A DNA stretch of 64,000 nt from Streptomyces sp. NBC_00287 (GCF_036173105.1 NZ_CP108053.1:7130001-7194000); one strand, 5' to 3'. Shown: positions 1-9,339, counted from the stretch's first letter. Program-made: numbers and translations. Notes: generated by a model not told the origin, from the letters alone.

Positions 1-348
1 GCCGGCATCGACGACGTCCCGGTGACCGGCCAGGACGCCGAGCTCGCGGGTGTGCAGCGCATCGTCACGGGTGAGCAGTACATGAGCGTCTACAAGCCGT
101 ACGCCCCCGAGGCCGACGCCGCCGCCGAGATGGCCGTCGCGCTCGCCCAGGGCAAGTCGCTCGACTCCGTCGCCCAGGACAAGGTCGACAGCCCCACCAA
201 CAAGGGCATCCCGTCCGTCCTGGTCGACGTCACCTCGCTGACCCAGGACAACATCCAGGACACCGTCATCAAGGACGGCGTCTACACGGTCGCGGAGATC
301 TGCACCGCCAAGTACAAGGCGGCCTGCGAGAAGATCGGCCTCGAGTAA
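1..348 (+). CDS. xylF: Xylose-type sugar ABC transporter substrate-binding protein, 3' end only
   Basis: The frame is open from base 1 to the TAA at 346-348, so only the last 115 residues are present and the start lies outside the window. The segment has the C-terminal lobe pattern of XylF-type periplasmic-binding proteins: the phrase VPVTGQDAELAGVQRI, then a long helix rich in Ala and Glu, and a final YKAACEKIGLE tail. Such lipoproteins bind xylose or a related monosaccharide outside the membrane and pass it to the permease. The downstream xylG and xylH genes on the same strand support this. Family assignment is good; the exact sugar is inferred from the gene set. Confidence 0.85.
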   Translation, partial: AGIDDVPVTGQDAELAGVQRIVTGEQYMSVYKPYAPEADAAAEMAVALAQGKSLDSVAQDKVDSPTNKGIPSVLVDVTSLTQDNIQDTVIKDGVYTVAEICTAKYKAACEKIGLE

Positions 349-356
349 GTAGCCGC

Positions 357-407
357 AAGTCCCTTTCCATGTAAGGGAATTCGTCCTTGAATTCCCTTAC
401 GGGACTT
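357..407 (+). terminator. Nested stem-loop between xylF and xylG (attenuator or mRNA-stabilising hairpin)
   Basis: A perfect 12-bp stem pairs 371-382 with 389-400 around a 6-nt loop. An outer 7-bp stem (357-363 with 401-407) encloses it, with an unpaired strip at 364-370. The structure begins 9 bases after the xylF stop and ends about 138 bases before the xylG start. Hairpins in this place commonly give more binding protein than permease or ATPase, either by partial termination or by protecting the upstream mRNA. There is no T-run, as is usual in this GC range. Confidence 0.7.
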
Positions 408-545
408 GAGCTCCAGGCTTCCTCCGGCGCCTCGCGCACTCGACAGCCCCGCAAGCTCGGCGCGGGGCGCCGGACGGAACTCCGAAACCCCCTACTTTTT
501 CTGCACAACCTCCCGCCGGGTCAGGCGGCGAAGGAGATGGTTCAC

Positions 546-1328
546 GTGTCCGCTACGCCCGTGCTGGCGTTGCGCGGGGTCTCCAAGCGATTCGGTGCCG
601 TTCAGGCGCTCACCGACGTAGAGCTTGAGGTCCACGCCGGTGAGGTGGTCGCCCTGGTCGGCGACAACGGCGCCGGAAAGTCCACGCTGGTCAAGACGAT
701 CGCCGGCGTGCATCCCATCGATGACGGTGTCATCGAGTGGGAGGGCAAGTCCGTAACGATCAACAGGCCGCACGACGCCCAGAACCTGGGCATCGCGACG
801 GTCTACCAGGACCTCGCGCTGTGCGACAACATCGATGTCGTCGGCAACCTCTACCTGGGCCGGGAAGTCCGCAAGCGCGGCATCCTGGACGAGGTCGAGA
901 TGGAGCGCCGCTCCCGCGAGCTGCTGGACACGCTGTCGATCCGCATCCCCAGCGTCCGTATCCCGATCGCCTCGCTCTCCGGCGGTCAGCGTCAGACGGT
1001 CGCCATCGCCCGCTCCATGCTGGGCGAGCCCAAGCTGGTCATCCTCGACGAGCCCACCGCCGCCCTCGGCGTCGAGCAGACCGCCCAGGTCCTCGACCTC
1101 GTGGAGCGACTGCGCGAGCGCGGGCACGCCGTCATCCTCATCAGCCACAACATGGCGGATGTGAAGGCGGTGGCCGACAAGGTCGCCGTCCTGCGCCTCG
1201 GGCGCAACAACGGCGTCTTCGAGGTCAAGTCGACCTCGCAGGAAGAGATCATCTCCGCCATCACCGGCGCCACGGACAACGCCGTGACCCGTCGTGCGGC
1301 GCGCTCCAATGGGGAGATCAAGAAGTGA
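546..1328 (+). CDS. xylG: Xylose-type sugar ABC transporter ATP-binding protein, single ABC domain
   Basis: This 260-residue cytoplasmic ATPase powers the sugar importer. It shows Walker A (GDNGAGKST, about residue 40), the signature LSGGQRQTVAIARS, Walker B (LVILDEPTAAL) and a switch His in ILISHNM. GTG 546 was chosen because AAGGAG at 531-536 is 9 bases upstream; the frame is open much further upstream, but that part is non-coding. It overlaps xylH by 4 bp, so the two are translationally coupled. Enteric XylG proteins have two fused ABC domains of about 500 residues; this one has only one, as in FrcA-type and many actinobacterial importers, and would work as a homodimer. Confidence 0.92.
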   Translation: MSATPVLALRGVSKRFGAVQALTDVELEVHAGEVVALVGDNGAGKSTLVKTIAGVHPIDDGVIEWEGKSVTINRPHDAQNLGIATVYQDLALCDNIDVVGNLYLGREVRKRGILDEVEMERRSRELLDTLSIRIPSVRIPIASLSGGQRQTVAIARSMLGEPKLVILDEPTAALGVEQTAQVLDLVERLRERGHAVILISHNMADVKAVADKVAVLRLGRNNGVFEVKSTSQEEIISAITGATDNAVTRRAARSNGEIKK

Positions 1329-2620
1329 GCAGCATCGACAAGACTTCCACGCCGCCCGAAGACCACGCGGTGGAGAACCCCGAAGCGGCGGCCGCGGCCG
1401 TCACCGTCGTCGACCCCCGGCTGCTCGTGCGCGAGCAGGGCCTCGCGGGCTACGTCTCCGAGTTCAAGCGCAAGATGAAGGCCGGTGACCTGGGCTCCAT
1501 CCCGGTCGTCATCGGTCTGGCCATCATCTGGATCATCTTCCAGAGCCTGAACTCCAACTTCCTCACCGCCGGCAACCTCTCCGACATCTCCGTCGCCATG
1601 GTCGGCACGGGCATGATCGCCGTCGGCATCGTGTTCGTCCTGCTGCTGGGCGAGATCGACCTGTCGGTCGGCTCGGTCTCCGGTGTCGCGGGCGCCAGCT
1701 TCGCGGTGCTGAACGTCACCAACGGCATGAACGAGTGGCTCGCCTTTGTGCTCGCCATCCTCACCGGCACGGCCGCCGGCGCCATCCACGGCTTCTTCTT
1801 CGCGAAGATCGGCGTCCCTGCCTTCGCCGTGACCCTGGCCGGTCTGCTGTTCTGGAACGGCTTCATGCTCAAGATCCTGGGCGACAGCGGCACCATCAAC
1901 CTGGACAGCGAAGGCCTCGTGGGCAAGCTGACCAGCTATTACTTCTCCGATGTGGCCGCCGCCTACGGTCTCGCCATCGCCGCGACCGCGCTGTACTTCC
2001 TCAGCTCCTTCTACGACAACCGCCGCCGCGAGGCCGCGGGCGTGCCGTCCCGGCCGCTGAGCGACACCATCCTGCGCACCGTGCTGCTGGCGGTCGTCTC
2101 CTTCGCCGCGGCCATGGTCTTCAACTCGCACAGGGGCCTGCCGCTGGCCGTGGTGCTCTTCATCGCGGTCCTGCTGCTCACGGACTTCGTCCTGCGCCGC
2201 ACCTCCTACGGCCGCAAGGTGTTCGCGCTCGGCGGCAGCGTCGAGGCGTCCCGCCGTGCCGGTATCAACGTGGAGATGGTCCGGATCTCGGTCTTCGCGA
2301 TCTCCGGCACCTTCGCCGCCATCGGCGGTCTGTTCATCGCGTCCAAGATCGCCTCGGCGAACCAGGGCGCCGGCGCCGGTGACCTGCTGATGAACGCCAT
2401 CGCGGCGGCCGTCATCGGTGGCACCTCGCTGTTCGGTGGCCGGGGCCGCACCTGGAACGCCCTGCTCGGTGTCCTCGTGATCGTCTCGATCCAGTACGGC
2501 CTGGCCCTGGAGGGCATCGCCTCCCCGGTCCAGTACATGATCACCGGTGGCGTGCTGCTGGCGACCGTCGTCATCGACGCGGTCACCCGCAAGACGCAGA
2601 AGACCGCCGGTCGCGCCTAG
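1325..2620 (+). CDS. xylH: Xylose-type sugar ABC transporter permease
   Basis: This 431-residue integral membrane protein forms the channel of the sugar importer. After a hydrophilic Ala/Pro-rich N-terminal tail of about 55 residues come about ten hydrophobic segments. The family-typical phrases GEIDLSVGSVSG and AVIGGTSLFGGRGR of RbsC/XylH permeases are present. GTG 1325 overlaps the xylG stop in a GTGA junction. The open frame runs back to 737 out of frame with xylG, and that part is a shadow. A strong terminator follows directly, so xylH is the last gene of the operon. Confidence 0.92.
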   Translation: MSSIDKTSTPPEDHAVENPEAAAAAVTVVDPRLLVREQGLAGYVSEFKRKMKAGDLGSIPVVIGLAIIWIIFQSLNSNFLTAGNLSDISVAMVGTGMIAVGIVFVLLLGEIDLSVGSVSGVAGASFAVLNVTNGMNEWLAFVLAILTGTAAGAIHGFFFAKIGVPAFAVTLAGLLFWNGFMLKILGDSGTINLDSEGLVGKLTSYYFSDVAAAYGLAIAATALYFLSSFYDNRRREAAGVPSRPLSDTILRTVLLAVVSFAAAMVFNSHRGLPLAVVLFIAVLLLTDFVLRRTSYGRKVFALGGSVEASRRAGINVEMVRISVFAISGTFAAIGGLFIASKIASANQGAGAGDLLMNAIAAAVIGGTSLFGGRGRTWNALLGVLVIVSIQYGLALEGIASPVQYMITGGVLLATVVIDAVTRKTQKTAGRA

Positions 2621-2634
2621 CGCGTCAGGTAGAC

Positions 2635-2670
2635 CTGTTGCCCGGTACCAATGGGGGTACCGGGCAACAG
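2635..2670 (+). terminator. Rho-independent-type terminator of the xyl operon
   Basis: A perfect 15-bp stem (2635-2649 with 2656-2670) closes a 6-nt loop. It starts 14 bases after the xylH stop codon. Confidence 0.9.
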
Positions 2671-2812
2671 TCATGTCGTAGGAACGCCTGATCGTGGGTA
2701 CAGCCGATCGCGTGACGTACGACGCACCGCCCGGGCGCAGTCCGCAAAGACGGAACATTAGACTCGACAAGCCCGGCAACAGCTCGAACAGCTCTACTGC
2801 AAGGAGGCACGG

Positions 2813-4741
2813 GTGCCGCTGCTGACCCGCATCAGGGGACCGCGCGATCTGGACCGGCTCAGCCTGGAGCAGCTGGACCAGCTGGCAGAGGAGATCCGGA
2901 CCTTCCTCGTCGACGCCGTCTCCAAGACCGGCGGCCACCTCGGCCCCAATCTCGGTGTGGTGGAGCTGACCATCGCCCTGCACCGGGTCTTCGAGTCGCC
3001 CAAGGACAAGGTGCTGTGGGACACGGGCCACCAGTCCTACGTCCACAAGCTGCTCACCGGCCGGCAGGACTTCTCCAAGCTGAAGATGAAGGGCGGCCTG
3101 TCCGGCTACCCCTCGCAGGCCGAGTCCGAGCACGACGTCATCGAGAACAGCCACGCCTCGACGGTCCTCGGCTGGGCCGACGGCCTCGCCAAGGCCAACC
3201 AGATCCGCAAACGCGACGACCATGTCGTCGCCGTGATCGGTGACGGCGCCCTCACCGGCGGTATGGCCTGGGAGGCGCTGAACAACATCGCCGACGCCAA
3301 GGACCGCCCCCTGGTCATCGTCGTCAACGACAACGAGCGCTCCTACGCGCCGACCATCGGCGGCCTCGCCAACCACCTGGCGACCCTGCGCACCACCGAC
3401 GGCTACGAGCGCTTCCTGGCCCGCGGCAAGGACCTCCTGGGGCGCACCCCCGTCGTCGGCAAGCCGCTCTACGAGACCCTGCACGGCGCCAAGAAGGGCC
3501 TGAAGGACTTCATCGCCCCCCAGGGCATGTTCGAGGACCTCGGCCTGAAGTACGTCGGCCCCATCGACGGCCACGACATCGAGGCCCTGGAGTCGGCCCT
3601 CGCCCGCGCCAAGCGCTTCGGCGGCCCCGTCATCGTGCACTGCCTCACCGAGAAGGGTCGCGGCTACCAGCCCGCCCTCCAGGACGAGGCCGACCGCTTC
3701 CACGCCGTAGGCAAGATCCACCCCGACACGGGCCTGCCGATCGCCTCCTCCGGCGCCGACTGGACCTCCGTCTTCGGCGCCGAGATGGTCGCGCTCGGCA
3801 AGGAGCGCGAGGACATCGTCGCCATCACCGCCGCCATGCTCCAGCCGGTCGGCCTCGACAAGTTCGCCAAGGCCTTCCCCGACCGCGTCTACGACGTCGG
3901 CATCGCCGAGCAGCACGGCGCCGTCTCCGCGGCAGGCCTCGCCACCGGCGGAGTGCACCCCGTCTTCGCCGTCTACGCCACCTTCCTCAACCGCGCCTTC
4001 GACCAGGTCCTGATGGACGTGGCCCTGCACAAGTGCGGGGTGACCTTCGTCCTGGACCGCGCCGGGGTCACCGGCACCGACGGCGCCTCCCACAACGGCA
4101 TGTGGGACATGTCGATCCTCCAGGTCGTCCCCGGCCTCAGGCTCGCCGCCCCGCGCGACGCCGACCAGGTCCGCGCCCAGCTCCGTGAGGCCGTCGAGGT
4201 CAAGGACGCGCCGACCGTGGTCCGCTTCTCCAAGGGCGCCGTCGGCCCCGCCGTACCCGCCGTGGGCCGCGTCGGCGGCATGGACGTGCTGCGCGAGCCC
4301 GGCACCGACCGGCCCGACGTGCTGCTCGTCTCCGTGGGCGCCCTCGCCCCCATGTGCCTGGAGATCGCCGCCCTCCTCGACCGGCAGGGCATCTCCACCA
4401 CCGTCGTCGACCCGCGCTGGGTCAAGCCCGTCGACGAGGCCATGGCCCCCCTTGCGGAGCGGCACCGCGTGGTCGTCACCGTCGAGGACAACTCCCGCGT
4501 CGGCGGCGTCGGCTCCGCCGTCGCCCAGGCGCTGCGCGACGCCGGTGTCGATGTCCCGCTGCGCGACTTCGGCATCCCGCCGCGCTTCCTCGACCACGCC
4601 TCGCGCGCCGAGGTGATGGCCGAGATCGGCCTGACCGCCCCCGACATCGCCCGCCAGGTCACCGGCCTCGTGTCCAAGCTGGACGGACGCTACGACCGCA
4701 ATCCGGCCGAGGTCGACTCGGTGGAGCCCGCCCGCGACTGA
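2813..4741 (+). CDS. dxs: 1-deoxy-D-xylulose-5-phosphate synthase
   Basis: This 642-residue thiamine-diphosphate enzyme condenses pyruvate with glyceraldehyde 3-phosphate, the first step of the MEP isoprenoid pathway. The order of parts is typical: substrate loop DTGHQSYVHKLLTGR near residue 67, the TPP/Mg motif GDGALTGG...NDNERS near 145-180, the transketolase pyrimidine domain with IAEQHG near 366, and the C-terminal transketolase domain. GTG 2813 has AAGGAGG 5 bases upstream. The gene stands alone between two terminators. Its place beside xylFGH is probably conserved synteny and not a shared pathway, although both concern pentose chemistry. Confidence 0.97.
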   Translation: MPLLTRIRGPRDLDRLSLEQLDQLAEEIRTFLVDAVSKTGGHLGPNLGVVELTIALHRVFESPKDKVLWDTGHQSYVHKLLTGRQDFSKLKMKGGLSGYPSQAESEHDVIENSHASTVLGWADGLAKANQIRKRDDHVVAVIGDGALTGGMAWEALNNIADAKDRPLVIVVNDNERSYAPTIGGLANHLATLRTTDGYERFLARGKDLLGRTPVVGKPLYETLHGAKKGLKDFIAPQGMFEDLGLKYVGPIDGHDIEALESALARAKRFGGPVIVHCLTEKGRGYQPALQDEADRFHAVGKIHPDTGLPIASSGADWTSVFGAEMVALGKEREDIVAITAAMLQPVGLDKFAKAFPDRVYDVGIAEQHGAVSAAGLATGGVHPVFAVYATFLNRAFDQVLMDVALHKCGVTFVLDRAGVTGTDGASHNGMWDMSILQVVPGLRLAAPRDADQVRAQLREAVEVKDAPTVVRFSKGAVGPAVPAVGRVGGMDVLREPGTDRPDVLLVSVGALAPMCLEIAALLDRQGISTTVVDPRWVKPVDEAMAPLAERHRVVVTVEDNSRVGGVGSAVAQALRDAGVDVPLRDFGIPPRFLDHASRAEVMAEIGLTAPDIARQVTGLVSKLDGRYDRNPAEVDSVEPARD

Positions 4742-4752
4742 CGTACCGCCGA

Positions 4753-4796
4753 ATGGGCCGGTCCCACCCTCCTAAACGGTGGTGGAACCGGCCCAT
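4753..4796 (+). terminator. Terminator of dxs
   Basis: A 10-bp perfect outer stem (4753-4762 with 4787-4796) and a 5-bp inner stem (4764-4768 with 4781-4785) are separated by one mismatch. It lies 11 bases after the dxs stop. Confidence 0.88.
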
Positions 4797-4880
4797 CCGT
4801 GTGACATCGCCGGTGTCCGGGCATACGCACCACGCCCCCTCTCGATCATGTCGAGGACGACAAGCGTGGGAGGTACGCCC

Positions 4881-6404
4881 GTGAGCAACACCCTCTTCCG
4901 GACGAAGAAGGTCGAGCAGTCCATCCTCGATACCGAGGAGCCCGAGCACGCGCTCAAGAAGTCCTTGTCCGCGCTCGATCTGACGGTCTTCGGCGTCGGT
5001 GTCATCATCGGCACCGGAATCTTCGTCCTGACCGGCACCGTCGCCAAGAACAACGCCGGGCCGGCCGTCGCGCTGGCCTTCGTCGCCGCCGGCGTCGCCT
5101 GCGCGCTCGCCGCGCTCTGCTACGCCGAGTTCGCCTCCACGGTCCCGGTTGCCGGGTCCGCCTACACCTTCTCGTACGCCTCCCTCGGAGAGCTGCCCGC
5201 CTGGATCATCGGCTGGGACCTGGTCCTGGAGTTCGCGCTCGGTACGGCGGTGGTGGCCGTCGGCTGGTCCGGCTATGTCCAGTCGCTCATGGACAACGCG
5301 GGCTGGGAGATGCCCGTGGCCCTGGGCAGCCGGGAGGGCGCCGGCGAGTTCGGCTTCGACATCCTCGCCGCCGCGCTCGTCCTCGTCCTCACCTTCATCC
5401 TCGTGCTCGGCATGAAGCTGTCCGCGCGCATCACGTCCCTCGTCGTCGCCATCAAGGTGACCGTCGTCCTGACCGTGATCATCGCGGGCGCGTTCCTCAT
5501 CGACGGCGACAACTACGACCCCTTCATCCCGAAGCAGCAGGCAGTGGAGGCCGGAGAGAGTCTCCAGGCCCCACTGATCCAGCTGATGTTCGGCTGGGCG
5601 CCCTCCAACTTCGGCGTGATGGGCATCTTCACGGCCGCCTCGGTCGTGTTCTTCGCCTTCATCGGCTTCGACGTCGTGGCCACGGCAGCCGAGGAGACCA
5701 AGAACCCGCAGCGCGACATGCCGCGCGGCATCATCGGTTCCCTCCTCATCTGCACCACGCTGTACGTCGCCGTGTCGATCGTCGTCACCGGTATGCAGCA
5801 CTACAGCCGACTGTCCGTGGACGCCCCGCTCGCCGACGCGTTCAAGGACACGGGACACCCCTGGTTCGCGGGCTTCATCAGCTTCGGCGCGGCGGTCGGC
5901 CTGACGACGGTCTGCATGATCCTGCTCCTCGGCCAGACCCGGGTGTTCTTCGCGATGAGCCGCGACGGACTGCTGCCCCGCTTCTTCTCCCATGTCCACC
6001 CGAGGTTCAGGACCCCGCACCGGCCGACCATCCTGCTCGGCGTGATCATCGCGATCCTCGCCGGCTTCACCCCGCTGACCGAACTCGCGGCCCTGGTGAA
6101 CATCGGCACCCTGTTCGCCTTCGTGGTCGTCGCGATCGGCGTGATCATCCTCCGTCGGACCCGCCCCGACCTGCACCGGGCCTTCCGCACCCCATGGGTG
6201 CCGTTCATCCCGATCCTGTCGGTCCTCGCCTCCCTCTGGCTGATGATCAACCTGCCCGCCGAGACCTGGGTCCGGTTCGGCATCTGGATGGCCGCCGGCT
6301 TCTTCGTGTACTTCCTCTACGGCCGCGGCCACAGCCGTCTCGGACGCCACGAGGAGACCACGGTCGGCCAGATCATGAAGCCGCCGCGGGGTGACGAAGA
6401 GTAA
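4881..6404 (+). CDS. APC-family cationic amino-acid permease
   Basis: This 507-residue secondary transporter of the amino acid-polyamine-organocation superfamily has about 12-14 hydrophobic segments. The first membrane helix carries GVGVIIGTGIFVLTG, the unwound substrate-binding turn typical of CAT/YfnA-like permeases. The phrase ETKNPQRDMPRGI in the middle loop is also characteristic. GTG 4881 was chosen because GGGAGG at 4868-4873 is 7 bases upstream; an upstream in-frame stretch would overlap the dxs terminator. The substrate is probably a cationic or small neutral amino acid, but cannot be fixed from sequence. A terminator follows. Confidence 0.9.
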   Translation: MSNTLFRTKKVEQSILDTEEPEHALKKSLSALDLTVFGVGVIIGTGIFVLTGTVAKNNAGPAVALAFVAAGVACALAALCYAEFASTVPVAGSAYTFSYASLGELPAWIIGWDLVLEFALGTAVVAVGWSGYVQSLMDNAGWEMPVALGSREGAGEFGFDILAAALVLVLTFILVLGMKLSARITSLVVAIKVTVVLTVIIAGAFLIDGDNYDPFIPKQQAVEAGESLQAPLIQLMFGWAPSNFGVMGIFTAASVVFFAFIGFDVVATAAEETKNPQRDMPRGIIGSLLICTTLYVAVSIVVTGMQHYSRLSVDAPLADAFKDTGHPWFAGFISFGAAVGLTTVCMILLLGQTRVFFAMSRDGLLPRFFSHVHPRFRTPHRPTILLGVIIAILAGFTPLTELAALVNIGTLFAFVVVAIGVIILRRTRPDLHRAFRTPWVPFIPILSVLASLWLMINLPAETWVRFGIWMAAGFFVYFLYGRGHSRLGRHEETTVGQIMKPPRGDEE

Positions 6405-6420
6405 CTGACGCACCGAACGC

Positions 6421-6464
6421 TCCGGCCCCGTATGTCCCGCTAAGTCAGGGACTGCGGGGCCGGA
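6421..6464 (+). terminator. Terminator of the amino-acid permease gene
   Basis: A perfect 10-bp stem (6421-6430 with 6455-6464) encloses a second 5-bp stem (6434-6438 with 6448-6452). It lies 16 bases after the permease stop and only 13 bases before the next start codon. Confidence 0.85.
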
Positions 6465-6477
6465 TAGCGTTAATTCC

Positions 6478-7905
6478 ATGTACGCCGAGCCCCTCGCCCC
6501 GCAACGCTCCGTCACCGCACCGCGAGTCGGCCACGGCTACTGGCGCCGCCTGCTGCCCCTGCTGACGGTCCTGGCGTGCCTCACCCGCGTCCCGTCCTTC
6601 GCCCAGCCCCTCTGGAACCCCGACGAGGGCTATCTGGCCGTACAGGCGCGCATGCTGGCCCACGGCGGGGAGCTGTACGAGACGGTCGTGGACCGCAAGC
6701 CCCCGCTCGTTCCGTGGCTGTACCAGGGGGCGTTCGCGCTGGCGGGCTCGGATTCGCTGGTGTCGGTGCGGCTGCTGGCCGTACTGGCCCAGCTGCTGAC
6801 CGCGGCCCTCCTCGCCGCACTGGCCCGCCGCCGCTGGGGAGATTCGGCGGGCCGCACCGCCGGAGTCCTGTATCTGCTGATCTCCGTCGGCCTGAACCCC
6901 GAGGACGCGCAGGCGGCCGGCTTCGAGGTGTTCATGCTGCCGTGCACGGCGGCCGCCCTGTGGTGCGCGGACCGCGGGCGCTGGGTCGCGGCGGGTACGG
7001 CGGTCGGCTGCGCGTTCCTCGCCAAGCAGACCGGCGGGGCGGTCCTGTTGCCTGTGCTGTGGCTGTGCGGGGCGTCCTGGGGCGGGCTGCTGCGGCTCGG
7101 GGCCGGGGCGGCGGCGCCGGTACTGACGGCGGCGGTGCTGACCGACCCGGAGGGCTTCCTGTTCTGGACGGTCACGGGATCGGGCGCGTACGCGTCCTTC
7201 ACGGGTTCCGAACTCCACGTCCTGGCAAGGGCCCTGACGAACACGGCGATCCTGACGGTGGCCTGCGCGGGCCTGCTCCCGCCGGTGGTGCGGGCGCGTA
7301 CGGGCTCGGCGGACCTGTGGCTGTGGCTGGCGTCGTCGGCGGGCGCGGTCGTCCTGGGCTTCCACTTCTTCGGCCACTACTACCTGCAACTGACGCCGCC
7401 GCTGGCCCTGTTGGCGACGGCGGCGCTGCGGACCCTGCCCCGGGCCCGCCGCACGCGCGCGGTCGTGACCTCGGCCTGCTGCTGCACCCTGTTCCTGACC
7501 TGGGGCCTGCTGGCTCCCCGCCCGGAACTGACCCACGCCCAGCGCCTGGCGGACGCGATCGCCCACCGCACCGCACCGGGCGACCGGATCCTGCTGTGGG
7601 GCATACACCCGGAGACGTACTGGCTGGCGCACCGCGCTCCGGCCACCCGCTATCTGACGGCGGGTCTCCTGACGAACTACAGCGGCGGCAGGGACGGCCC
7701 AGGGGTGGGCGAGAAGCATGCCATGGAGGGCGCCTGGACCACACTCCACCGGGAAATGACCGCCCACCCACCCCAGTTGATCGTCGACGACTCCCGGGGC
7801 AAGCCGTATGCCCCGGACCGGATCAGGCCCCTACGGCGGCTGCTGGAGGGGTACGAGGAGGTCGCGGTGGTGGACGGAGCCGTACTGCACGCCCGAGCGC
7901 GCTAG
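6478..7905 (+). CDS. Membrane glycosyltransferase-like protein (ArnT/PMT superfamily)
   Basis: The 475-residue protein has about ten hydrophobic segments. The first external loop reads PLWNPDEGYLAVQARML, matching the acidic catalytic loop of GT-C glycosyltransferases such as ArnT and protein mannosyltransferases, which use polyprenyl-phosphate sugars. DRKPPLVPWLY and NPEDAQAAGFE further fit the family. It probably transfers a sugar to a lipid, protein or wall polymer outside the membrane; donor and acceptor are unknown. ATG 6478 follows the preceding terminator closely, so its promoter must overlap that hairpin or lie before it. The stop is adjacent to the convergent gene at 7906. Confidence 0.8.
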   Translation: MYAEPLAPQRSVTAPRVGHGYWRRLLPLLTVLACLTRVPSFAQPLWNPDEGYLAVQARMLAHGGELYETVVDRKPPLVPWLYQGAFALAGSDSLVSVRLLAVLAQLLTAALLAALARRRWGDSAGRTAGVLYLLISVGLNPEDAQAAGFEVFMLPCTAAALWCADRGRWVAAGTAVGCAFLAKQTGGAVLLPVLWLCGASWGGLLRLGAGAAAPVLTAAVLTDPEGFLFWTVTGSGAYASFTGSELHVLARALTNTAILTVACAGLLPPVVRARTGSADLWLWLASSAGAVVLGFHFFGHYYLQLTPPLALLATAALRTLPRARRTRAVVTSACCCTLFLTWGLLAPRPELTHAQRLADAIAHRTAPGDRILLWGIHPETYWLAHRAPATRYLTAGLLTNYSGGRDGPGVGEKHAMEGAWTTLHREMTAHPPQLIVDDSRGKPYAPDRIRPLRRLLEGYEEVAVVDGAVLHARAR

Positions 7906-8274
7906 TCACGGCCGTACCGTCCGAGGCCCCGCCACCTCCGCGCCCAGCTCCGTGACCCGCCTGCGCAGTTCCCGGTCCGCCGTCACCACCAGGCACGGAC
8001 GCTCCGCCGCCCGCCCGGCGACCAGGCCCACCATGTGGTCGTCGCCGCTTCCCGGCGCGGACTCCACCCGCACCCCCGCCACCGACGAGACCCCCCGAGC
8101 CGCCCCCTCCACCACGAGCACGATCTCCACCGGCTCCGCCCGGCCCGGCACCCCGTCCGCCGCCAGCCGGTCCCTGAGCCGCTCGGCCGCCCCCTTCCGA
8201 TCCCGCCACCAGCCGTCCGGGACCGACCCGACGACGTTCGCGGCATCGACGATCACAAGCAACTCGGGCTCCAT
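7906..8274 (-). CDS. NYN/PIN-like domain protein (putative ribonuclease)
   Basis: This 122-residue protein begins with LLVIVDAANVVGS, the first acidic strand of NYN and PIN-like nuclease folds. A middle GSGDDHMVG and a late VVTADRELRRRV follow. These spaced Asp residues match the metal-binding cluster of the fold. The ATG at 8274 starts directly with that strand; longer reading in this frame runs through an unrelated gene and is a shadow. It is divergent from the gene at 8326 and convergent with the membrane protein ending at 7905. An RNA-processing role is inferred from the fold only. Confidence 0.75.
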   Translation of the reverse strand: MEPELLVIVDAANVVGSVPDGWWRDRKGAAERLRDRLAADGVPGRAEPVEIVLVVEGAARGVSSVAGVRVESAPGSGDDHMVGLVAGRAAERPCLVVTADRELRRRVTELGAEVAGPRTVRP

Positions 8275-8325
8275 GGACCCAGGGTCGCACGCGGTGCCCG
8301 GGACGCCCCCGTTTAGAGTGATCCG

Positions 8326-9339
8326 GTGAACGGCGACTGGCTCATACGCGGTCGAGATGGCCGCCTCAGCGTCTACTGGCACACCCAGGACGCCGTCCTG
8401 TGCCGTGCGGAGCAGGTCCCCGGCGGATCCTGGGACGCACCGCGCCGAGTGGGCGGTGACCAGAAGGTGCAGACGGGCTTCGCCCTGGGCCGGGGCGCGG
8501 ACGGGTACGCCCATCTCGTCGCCTGGCGGCCCACCCGTTCGGGCGAATCGGGCCTGGTTCATTCCACGCACTTCCGTCCGCTCCTCGCCGCCCTGGACTG
8601 GCTCCCCATCGGCCACCCCAACAAGCAGGGCGAGCGCACCGGCACCCCGGCGGTCGCCGTCGACACGGAGGGCCGCGCCTACCTCTTCGTACGCAATCGC
8701 GGCAAGGGCGTCCACACCATCAACCAGAAGGAACGCGGCGGCTGGAACGCCTGGCACGATCTGAAGGGCTCCAAGGTGGGCGAGGAACTCGTCGCCCTCA
8801 CCGCCGAGTCGGGCCTGGTCGAGGTGTACGCCACCAACCCCACCGGCGTCCTGCGCTGGCTCCAGCAGGAACCCGGCGGCCGCCCGATCGCGGCCGACCC
8901 CTTGGCCGTACCGATCGCGCCCGGGACCCTCAGCGCCCTGCCGACCTCGAAGGAACACACGACCCTCTTCTTCGCGGACCCCGAGGGCACGCTCCACGCC
9001 TGGCGGCCGGACGGTGACCCGATGCCCCTGCTCGCCGCCGCGGGCCCGGGTCCGGTGTCCGCCGTCCGCTGCGTCCTGGACGGCCACGACTGCACCCTGC
9101 TCGCCCAGCGCTCGTCCTCCGGCCGGGTGGCGTTCGCCGCGTATCCGACGGAGCAGGAGTCGGCGGGCCTGTGGTGGACGGAGTCGGGACCGACCCTCCC
9201 GGCGAGTACGCGGGTCGCGGTGGCGGAGGACGCGGAGGGGCGCGTGGTGGCGGCGACCCTGACGCCGGACGGTGTCCTGCGCCTGGCCCGGCAAAAGGAC
9301 GAGCCTGGCCTGGCGTTGGCGGCGTGGCGGACGATTTAG
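8326..9339 (+). CDS. Hypothetical protein with repeat pattern of a beta-propeller
   Basis: The 337-residue protein has no signal peptide or membrane segment. It contains recurring blocks of about 45-50 residues with a W near the end and DG/TG turns (for example WLIRGRDGRLSVYWH, LVALTAESGLVEVYATNPTG, VAVAEDAEGRVVAATLTPDG). This resembles beta-propeller or PLL-like lectin repeats. GTG 8326 is the first start in frame and lies 51 bases from the divergent NYN gene. The function is not known. It could bind a carbohydrate, but nothing catalytic is visible. Confidence 0.7.
   Translation: MNGDWLIRGRDGRLSVYWHTQDAVLCRAEQVPGGSWDAPRRVGGDQKVQTGFALGRGADGYAHLVAWRPTRSGESGLVHSTHFRPLLAALDWLPIGHPNKQGERTGTPAVAVDTEGRAYLFVRNRGKGVHTINQKERGGWNAWHDLKGSKVGEELVALTAESGLVEVYATNPTGVLRWLQQEPGGRPIAADPLAVPIAPGTLSALPTSKEHTTLFFADPEGTLHAWRPDGDPMPLLAAAGPGPVSAVRCVLDGHDCTLLAQRSSSGRVAFAAYPTEQESAGLWWTESGPTLPASTRVAVAEDAEGRVVAATLTPDGVLRLARQKDEPGLALAAWRTI

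Noticed and set aside
992..4597. A 1201-residue open frame on the minus strand across xylH and dxs
   Set aside because: It is antisense to two genes with clear families; the translation is rich in Asp, Gly, Val and His without domains, as expected from third-position GC bias.
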